Below, in pieces: positions 58,614-64,000 of a stretch of DNA of 64,000 nucleotides; positions within the stretch are counted from its first letter, which is position 1, and every line of letters begins with the position of its first letter. A program made the position numbers and the translations under genes. Below the pieces are notes generated by a model, which worked only from the letters and a program-made list of their open reading frames with translations, was not told the DNA's origin and searched no databases. This stretch comes from Mycobacterium sp. ELW1 (GTDB lineage Bacteria; Actinomycetota; Actinomycetes; Mycobacteriales; Mycobacteriaceae). The stretch spans positions 4,836,001-4,900,000 of the forward strand of contig NZ_CP032155.1 of NCBI RefSeq assembly GCF_008329905.1, given 5' to 3'.

Positions 58614-60167
58614 ATGAGTAAGCCGCCGTATTACCTGACCACCGCCATCGCGTACCCCAACGGTGCGCCGCACATCGGCCATGCCTACGAATACATCGCG
58701 ACCGACGCGATCGCCCGCTTCAAGCGGCTCGACGGCTTCGACGTGCGCTACCTGACCGGAACCGACGAGCACGGGCTGAAGATGGCGCAGACGGCCGCCG
58801 CCGAGGGCATCCCGACCGCGGAGTTGGCCCGGCGCAACTCCGATGCGTTCCAGGCGATGCAGGAAAAGCTCGGCGCCTCGTTCGACCGCTTCATCAGAAC
58901 CACCGACGCCGACCACATCGACGCGTCGATCGAGATCTGGAAGCGGATGGATGCCGCCGGCGACATCTATCTCGACTCCTACTCGGGCTGGTATTCGGTG
59001 CGCGACGAACGCTTCTTCACCGAGGACGAACTCGAGACCCGCGCCGACGGCAACAAGTACTCCATCGAGACCGGCACCCCCGTGACGTGGACCGAGGAAC
59101 AGACCTACTTCTTCCGGCTGTCGAACTACGCCGAACGGCTGCTGGCCCATTACGCGGCGCACCCGGAGTTCATCGGTCCCGATGTCCGCCGCAACGAGGT
59201 CGTCAGCTTCGTCTCGGGTGGCCTTCGCGACCTGTCGATCTCGCGGACCACCTTCGACTGGGGTGTGCCAGTTCCGGATCATCCGGATCACGTCATGTAC
59301 GTGTGGGTCGACGCGCTGACCAACTACCTGACCGGTGCCGGCTTCCCCGACACCGACTCCGAGTCGTTCCGAAAGTACTGGCCCGCCGATCTGCACATGA
59401 TCGGCAAGGACATCATCCGGTTCCACACCGTGTACTGGCCCGCGTTCCTGATGTCAGCCGGAATCGAGCTGCCCAGAAGGGTTTTCGTGCACGGCTTCCT
59501 ACTCAACAGCGGCGAGAAGATGAGTAAGTCGGTGGGCAACGTCGTCGACCCGTTCGCGCTCGTCGACGCCTTCGGCTTGGACCAGGTGCGGTACTTCCTG
59601 CTACGCGAGGTGCCCTTCGGGCAGGACGGCAGCTACAGCGAGGACGCCATCATCGGCCGCATCAACGCCGACCTCGCCAATGAGTTCGGCAACCTGGCGC
59701 AGCGCTCGCTGTCGATGGTCAACAAGAACCTCGACGCGCGGGTGCCGGAGCCCGGCGAGTTCAGCGACGCCGACCGGGAGCTGCTGGCGCTCGCCGACGA
59801 GCTGCTGCCGCGGGTGCGCGCCCACTTCGACGTGCCCGCCATGCACCTTGCCCTGGAGGCGATCTGGGCGATGCTCGGCGCAGCCAACCGGTACTTCTCG
59901 GCTCAGGAGCCGTGGGTGCTGCGTAAGTCGGAGGCGGCGGCCGACCAGGAGCGGTTCCGCACGGTTTTGTACGTGACGCTGGAGGTGGTGCGGATCGCCG
60001 CGCTGCTGATGCAGCCCGTCGTCCCGACGTCGGCCTCCACCCTGCTCGATCTGCTCGGGCAGCCGGAGTCGGCGCGCGACTTCGGCGCCGTCGCGGTACG
60101 CATCGCGCCCGGCACCGAGCTGCCGGCACCGACCGGCGTCTTCCCGCGGTACCAGCCGGCCGAGTGA
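58614..60167 (+). CDS. metG: Methionyl-tRNA synthetase
   Basis: 517 aa from ATG 58614 (a GTG at 58602 is in frame). Class I synthetase: HIGH motif [14 protein letters not shown] at about residues 20-33, [20 protein letters not shown], and KMSKS loop [15 protein letters not shown]. The shorter type (about 515 aa) without the C-terminal tRNA-binding EMAP-like domain and lacking the four-Cys zinc knuckle, as in Rv1007c. Divergent from tatD. Confidence 0.96.
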   Translation: MSKPPYYLTTAIAYPNGAPHIGHAYEYIATDAIARFKRLDGFDVRYLTGTDEHGLKMAQTAAAEGIPTAELARRNSDAFQAMQEKLGASFDRFIRTTDADHIDASIEIWKRMDAAGDIYLDSYSGWYSVRDERFFTEDELETRADGNKYSIETGTPVTWTEEQTYFFRLSNYAERLLAHYAAHPEFIGPDVRRNEVVSFVSGGLRDLSISRTTFDWGVPVPDHPDHVMYVWVDALTNYLTGAGFPDTDSESFRKYWPADLHMIGKDIIRFHTVYWPAFLMSAGIELPRRVFVHGFLLNSGEKMSKSVGNVVDPFALVDAFGLDQVRYFLLREVPFGQDGSYSEDAIIGRINADLANEFGNLAQRSLSMVNKNLDARVPEPGEFSDADRELLALADELLPRVRAHFDVPAMHLALEAIWAMLGAANRYFSAQEPWVLRKSEAAADQERFRTVLYVTLEVVRIAALLMQPVVPTSASTLLDLLGQPESARDFGAVAVRIAPGTELPAPTGVFPRYQPAE

Positions 60168-60188
60168 CACCGCGAACACAACACCCCC

Positions 60189-60204
60189 TGTGAGCTGCAT
60201 CACG
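60189..60204 (+). promoter_or_regulatory. CRP-type palindrome upstream of the flavoprotein-sigma operon
   Basis: TGTGA, six bases, TCACG: an exact match to the consensus described for mycobacterial CRP (Rv3676; (C/T)GTGA-N6-TCAC(G/A)). It ends 71 nt before the start codon, a normal activator distance. Binding is inferred. Confidence 0.5.
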
Positions 60205-60275
60205 TAGCGTCACATCCACCGGCCCCCTGGTGTCTCGAGGTCAGCACGCTCAAGCGACCTCAAAGGAGAGATGTG

Positions 60276-61448
60276 ATGACCGAGCAACGCGCCCGAGTTG
60301 TGGTGATCGGTGGTGGCTATGCCGGAGTGATCGCGGCCAACCATCTGCGACTGCGTCCCGATGTGGACATCACCCTGGTCAACCCCCGCCCCGACTTCGT
60401 CGAGCGGATCCGGCTGCACCAGCTGGTCACCGGTTCCGACGACGCGAGAGTCGACTACGCCGAGATCCTCGGTCCCGGTATCGAACTGCTGGTCGACGCA
60501 GCCACCCGCATCGACATCGAGACGCGGCAGGTCGAACTGTTCAGCGGTCCGCCGGTGCCCTACGACTACCTGATCTACGCGGTGGGCAGCGGCTCCGCTC
60601 GGCCGGCTGTGCCGGGCGCAGACGAATTCGCCTACCCCATCGCCGATCTCGAAGAAGCGCAGCGGCTGACCACCGCGCTGGCCGACCTGCACCACGGCGC
60701 GCCGGTGTGCGTGGTCGGCGCCGGACCGACCGGCATCGAAACCGCCGCCGAACTGGCCGAGCAGGGCCGCACGGTCACGCTGGTCTGCGGTGCGGTCCTC
60801 GGGCCTTACCTGAGCACGCCCGGACGCCGGTCGGTGGCCAAGCGACTGCGCAAGCTCGGCGTGGAGATCGTCGACGGACCGCAGGCCGTGGTGACCGCGG
60901 TGACTGCCGATGCGGTCACCCTCGGCGACGGGCGCAGGCTGGCGAGCATGGTGACGATCTGGACCGCCGGGTTCGGGGTGCCCGATCTCGCGGCACGCTC
61001 CGGCCTGCGTACCGACGCGATGGGACGACTCCTCACTGATGAGACCCTGACCAGTGTGGACAGCGACCGGATCGTGGCGGCGGGCGACGCAGCCGCCCCG
61101 TCGGGTCAGCCGCTGCGGATGAGCTGCCAGGCCGCTATCCCGCTGGGCGCCCAGGCCGCCAACACCGTGCTGGCCCGGCTCGCCGGAGATCAGCCCGCCG
61201 TGATCAGCCAGGCGTTCACCGGTCAGTGCATCAGCCTGGGCCGGGGTGGCGCGACCATTCAGATCGCCCGCACCAACGACGTTCCGCTGCCGCTCTACGT
61301 GGGTGGCCGGGCGGCGGCGACGATCAAGGAGGCGGTGTGCAAAGGCACCATCAGCTTCCTGCGCCGCGAAGCCCGCAAGCCGGGCTCCTACTTCTGGATC
61401 AAGGGCGGCGGCAAGCGCCCCGCTCCCGAGCCGGTGGCGACCCGGTGA
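60276..61448 (+). CDS. FAD-dependent oxidoreductase, type II NADH dehydrogenase-like
   Basis: 390 aa from ATG 60276, with AAAGGAG 7 nt upstream; GTG 60273 is also possible. Two-dinucleotide-binding fold: VVVIGGGYAGVIAANHLR near the N-terminus for FAD, CVVGAGPTGIETAAELAEQG for NAD(P)H, and RIVAAGDAAAPSG as the closing FAD motif. No CxxC, and no clear C-terminal membrane helix, so a peripheral NDH-2-like or related quinone/electron oxidoreductase. Coupled by a 4-nt overlap to an ECF41 sigma gene; ECF41 sigma factors are commonly linked to redox enzymes of this kind. Confidence 0.9.
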   Translation: MTEQRARVVVIGGGYAGVIAANHLRLRPDVDITLVNPRPDFVERIRLHQLVTGSDDARVDYAEILGPGIELLVDAATRIDIETRQVELFSGPPVPYDYLIYAVGSGSARPAVPGADEFAYPIADLEEAQRLTTALADLHHGAPVCVVGAGPTGIETAAELAEQGRTVTLVCGAVLGPYLSTPGRRSVAKRLRKLGVEIVDGPQAVVTAVTADAVTLGDGRRLASMVTIWTAGFGVPDLAARSGLRTDAMGRLLTDETLTSVDSDRIVAAGDAAAPSGQPLRMSCQAAIPLGAQAANTVLARLAGDQPAVISQAFTGQCISLGRGGATIQIARTNDVPLPLYVGGRAAATIKEAVCKGTISFLRREARKPGSYFWIKGGGKRPAPEPVATR

Positions 61449-62338
61449 CCGCGGCCGACGAGCACGCCGACCGGTTCACCCTGCTGCGGCCGCTGCTGTT
61501 CACCATCGCCTACGAGATCACCGGATCGGCCACCGAGGCTGACGACGTGCTGCAGGACAGCTATTTACGTTGGGCGACAGTCGATCTGGATGCGGTTCGG
61601 GACACCAAGGCGTACCTGGCCCAGCTGGTCACCCGGCAGGCGCTGAACACGCTGCGCTCGCAGTCCCGACGCCGGGAGGATTACGTCGGTCCGTGGCTGC
61701 CCGAACCGCTGCTGCTCGACGAACACGACGGGGCTGCCGACGTGGTGCTGGCCGAGTCGGTGTCGATGGCGATGCTCGTGGTGCTCGAGACGCTGACTCC
61801 CGACGAGCGTGCGGTCTTCGTGCTGCGCGAGGTGTTCGGCTTCAGCCACGACGAAATCGCCGACGCGATAGGCAAATCCACGGCCGCGGTGCGGCAGATG
61901 GCGCATCGCGCCCGCGAGCATGTGCACTCGCGGCGGCGCCGGTTCTCGCCGCTGGACCCGCAACAGTCCGAGCAGATCACCACGCAATTCCTGACGGCAG
62001 CCGCGACCGGCGACCTCGATGGATTGATGAGCATGCTGGCACCCGACGTGGTGTTCACCTCCGACAGTGACGGCAAGGTCAGCGCCGCCCGCCGTCCGGT
62101 GCTGGGGCCGGCCAAGGTCGCCAGGCTCATCATCGGGCTGTTCCGCCAGGCCACGCCGGAGTACCGGATCGAGGGCGCGAACTACAACGGCGCGCCCGCG
62201 ATCGTCGTCTTCCGCGGCGATCGGGCCGAGTCGGTGATGCTGGTGGAGATCACCGAGGGCACGATCACCAACTTCTACGCGATGCGCAACCCGGACAAGC
62301 TCGCGGCCGTCACCGTGCGCAGGGAGATCAGCCGCTGA
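61445..62338 (+). CDS. sigJ: ECF41-type sigma factor (SigJ-like)
   Basis: 297 aa from GTG 61445. Sigma region 2 (LLRPLLFTIAYEITGSATEA, DDVLQDSYLRWATVD), linker with the ECF41 WLPEP motif (residues 84-88), region 4 (LTPDERAVFVLREVFGFSHD, EIADAIGKSTAAVRQMAHRA) and a fused C-terminal SnoaL-like domain that tunes activity, ending in the conserved NPDKL. The usual D-G-G-G-(K/R) motif of that domain reads DSDGK here. No anti-sigma gene is adjacent, as expected for ECF41. Nearest named relative is mycobacterial SigJ; the symbol is tentative. Confidence 0.9.
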   Translation: MTAADEHADRFTLLRPLLFTIAYEITGSATEADDVLQDSYLRWATVDLDAVRDTKAYLAQLVTRQALNTLRSQSRRREDYVGPWLPEPLLLDEHDGAADVVLAESVSMAMLVVLETLTPDERAVFVLREVFGFSHDEIADAIGKSTAAVRQMAHRAREHVHSRRRRFSPLDPQQSEQITTQFLTAAATGDLDGLMSMLAPDVVFTSDSDGKVSAARRPVLGPAKVARLIIGLFRQATPEYRIEGANYNGAPAIVVFRGDRAESVMLVEITEGTITNFYAMRNPDKLAAVTVRREISR

Positions 62339-62371
62339 CTCTTTGCGTCTGCCGACCGCAGGCGTCAGGCT

Positions 62372-63616
62372 ATGGCGATGCGCATCGACCGGCTCGGGGA
62401 CCTCGGCACCGCCGCCGACGTTCTGCGCGCCGTGGCCGGTGCCGCCCGCCGGCGCGGACTGGCGCCGCCCGCCGCGCTGGTCGGTGAATGGTTCGGCGCC
62501 GGTGCGGTGATCGCCCCCACCCTCTCGGCGCGGGCGGTCGAGTCCGACGCGGTGTTCCCGGTGTCGCCGGGCCACCGCGGTGACGCGGTCGGTGGCGGCT
62601 GGATCGGTTACCTCTCCTATCCCGACGCCGCGGCCGACGGCGCGCCGCCGCGAATTCCCGAGGCGGCCGGCGGCTGGACCGACAGCGTGCTGCGATTGGA
62701 CCGCGACGGCTGCTGGTGGCACGAAAGCCTGTCCGCCGCAACGATCGCGGGATGGGTGGCCGATGCATTGTCATCCCCGCCGCCGCCGGACGCCTACGAA
62801 ATCGATTGGGCAGAACCGGATTTCGCGAGTCACCAGGACGGCGTGCTGGACTGCCTGGCGGCGATCGAAGCCGGCGAGGTGTACCAGGCCTGCGTATGCA
62901 CGCAGTTCACCGGCACGCTGCGCGGCTCGTCGCTGGAGTTCTTCGCCGACGCGGTCACCCGGACCACGCCGGCGCGGGCCGCCTACCTGGCCGGCAACTG
63001 GGGCGCGGTGGCCTCGCTGTCACCGGAGCTGTTCCTGCGCCGGACCGGCGACGACGTGGCGTCCAGCCCGATCAAGGGCACCCTGCCGCTGCACCGGCCA
63101 CCGGACGAACTGCGGGCGTCGGTCAAGGACGTCGCCGAGAACATCATGATCGTGGATCTGGTGCGCAACGACCTCGGCCGGGTCGCTGACACCGGCACCG
63201 TCACCGTCGCCGAACTGCTGACGGTACGGGCCGCACCCGGCGTGTGGCACCTGGTGTCGACGGTGACGGCCAAGGTCCGCCCCGAGATCCCCAACACCGC
63301 GCTGCTGGCCGCGACCTTCCCACCGGCGTCGGTGACCGGAACTCCGAAAACCCGTGCCCGGCAATTGCTTTCACAGTGGGAACCCCGCCGCCGCGGGGTG
63401 TACTGCGGGACGCTGGGGATGGCCTCCCCGATTGCGGGCACCGAACTGAACGTGGCGATCCGCACCGTCGAATTCGATGCGACCGGGGCGGCCGTACTTG
63501 GCGTCGGCGGCGGGATCACGGCCGACTCCGACGCGAAAGCCGAATGGCAGGAATGCCTCGACAAGGCCGCCGCAGTGGTTCACGCTGGGTCGCGCGTCCG
63601 CAGCACCGCCTCGTAA
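62372..63616 (+). CDS. pabB: Aminodeoxychorismate synthase component I
   Basis: 414 aa (ATG 62372; ATG 62378 also possible). Chorismate-binding enzyme for folate synthesis: makes 4-amino-4-deoxychorismate using ammonia from PabA. AIEAGEVYQACVCTQFTGTL, SLSPELFLRRTGDDVASSPI and KGTLPLHRPPDELRASVKDV, ENIMIVDLVRNDLGRVADTG, PPASVTGTPKTRARQLLSQW and GGGITADSDAKAEWQECLDK are characteristic. Rv1005c position, next to metG and rsmI. It overlaps the convergent rsmI end by 37 nt. Confidence 0.92.
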   Translation: MAMRIDRLGDLGTAADVLRAVAGAARRRGLAPPAALVGEWFGAGAVIAPTLSARAVESDAVFPVSPGHRGDAVGGGWIGYLSYPDAAADGAPPRIPEAAGGWTDSVLRLDRDGCWWHESLSAATIAGWVADALSSPPPPDAYEIDWAEPDFASHQDGVLDCLAAIEAGEVYQACVCTQFTGTLRGSSLEFFADAVTRTTPARAAYLAGNWGAVASLSPELFLRRTGDDVASSPIKGTLPLHRPPDELRASVKDVAENIMIVDLVRNDLGRVADTGTVTVAELLTVRAAPGVWHLVSTVTAKVRPEIPNTALLAATFPPASVTGTPKTRARQLLSQWEPRRRGVYCGTLGMASPIAGTELNVAIRTVEFDATGAAVLGVGGGITADSDAKAEWQECLDKAAAVVHAGSRVRSTAS

Positions 63617-64000
63617 AGCTCCCGTTTCGACGGTGCGCCCGGGTGGGTCTCGACCACCTGGCCGCAGGCGTCCTTGACCCGCATTCCATCGGCGACCAGC
63701 GCCTCGACCTCGGCGACCAGCGTCGGCAGGTCGGTGGTCGGAACCGCGGGGGCGAGCACCACGGTGATCTCGCCGAGCACCTTGTCGTCTGCCCACTCCG
63801 CCAGCTCGGCCAGCGTGCCGCGCAGGATCTCCTCGTGCACTTTCGTCAGCTCCCGGCACACCACCACCCGACGGTCCGCACCGAGTTCGTCGACCGCGTC
63901 ACGCAGGCAGTCGGCCAGCCGCCGGGGAGATTCGAAGAACACGCAGGTGCGTTGCTCGGCGGCCAAGCCGGCCAGCCAGGTCCGTCGCGCGGACTGCTTG
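63580..64000 (-). CDS. rsmI: 16S rRNA (cytidine1402-2'-O)-methyltransferase RsmI, 5' end outside window
   Basis: The visible 139 or so codons are the C-terminal half; the frame stays open to the window edge (KQSARRTWLAGLAAEQRTCV continues past 63966), so internal Met codons are not starts. RTCVFFESPRRLADCLRDAV, VVVCRELTKVHEEILRGTLA and LGEITVVLAP are RsmI hallmarks; the SAM-binding N-terminal half is not visible. It methylates the ribose of C1402 near the P site. Convergent with pabB. Confidence 0.93.
   Translation of the reverse strand, partial: KQSARRTWLAGLAAEQRTCVFFESPRRLADCLRDAVDELGADRRVVVCRELTKVHEEILRGTLAELAEWADDKVLGEITVVLAPAVPTTDLPTLVAEVEALVADGMRVKDACGQVVETHPGAPSKRELYEAVLRTRDPA

Overview
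The window is high-GC actinobacterial DNA and almost certainly comes from the family Mycobacteriaceae, most likely a rapidly growing Mycolicibacterium. The evidence is gene content and order: cutinase genes next to the truA-rplQ-rpoA-rpsD-rpsK-rpsM-rpmJ-infA block, F420-type luciferase-like oxidoreductases, lpqU/lpqT lipoproteins, rpfB, a pks16-type acyl-AMP ligase, and many GTG and apparently leaderless starts. From memory of M. tuberculosis gene order, bases 1-12.7 kb resemble the Rv3451-Rv3464 segment and 12.9-64 kb resemble the Rv1003-Rv1031 segment, so the rmlB/kdp boundary looks like a rearrangement join. No database was consulted.

Layout. 1-0.9 kb: two tandem cutinases. 0.9-5.6 kb (minus strand): truA and the alpha-operon ribosomal/RNA polymerase genes up to infA. 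5.9-9.1 kb: a cyclic-nucleotide-sensing histidine kinase paired with a response regulator fused to a thioredoxin-reductase-like flavoprotein that has lost its redox cysteines. 9.1-12.7 kb: three tandem LLM/F420 oxidoreductases, then rmlB. 12.9-21.1 kb: a complete kdp potassium-uptake operon with two tiny membrane ORFs at its head, all structural and regulatory genes in one direction, and an enlarged KdpC. 21.2-25.7 kb (accessory): a 3Fe-4S ferredoxin, a divergent LuxR-type regulator/HisKA kinase pair, a cytochrome P450, the remnant of a deleted zinc alcohol dehydrogenase, a 36-residue Cys/His-rich peptide under an exact CRP-type palindrome, and a DUF4383 membrane protein.

25.7-30 kb (minus): ppx, DUF501, ftsB-like, eno, lpqU. 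30-33.5 kb: efeUOB iron uptake behind two tandem IdeR-like boxes. 33.5-39.6 kb (minus): mazG, mfd, a GAF protein, a TetR regulator. 39.6-46.7 kb (plus): tRNA-Gln, glmU, prs, an ArsC-like gene, lpqT, an IS481-family insertion with a clear target duplication, an SDR gene, rplY, pth. 46.8-51.8 kb: a DUF6611/DUF998 pair that overlaps tail to tail, a 4Fe-4S oxidoreductase, an MFS transporter fused to a universal-stress domain, an O-methyltransferase.

51.8-58.6 kb (minus): acyl-AMP ligase, ispE, ksgA, rpfB and tatD, with a small non-RD Ser/Thr kinase inserted on the opposite strand between ispE and ksgA. It separates ispE from what is a co-transcribed rpfB-ksgA-ispE unit in M. tuberculosis. 58.6-64 kb: metG, a flavoprotein-ECF41 sigma operon with an upstream CRP-type palindrome, pabB, and the 3' part of rsmI running off the end.

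The most noteworthy items are the Cys-less response-regulator/flavoprotein pair, the Cys/His-rich micro-ORF with its CRP site, the kdp leader micro-ORFs and KdpC insertion, the kinase that splits ispE from ksgA, and the IS element whose transposase terminates in host DNA.
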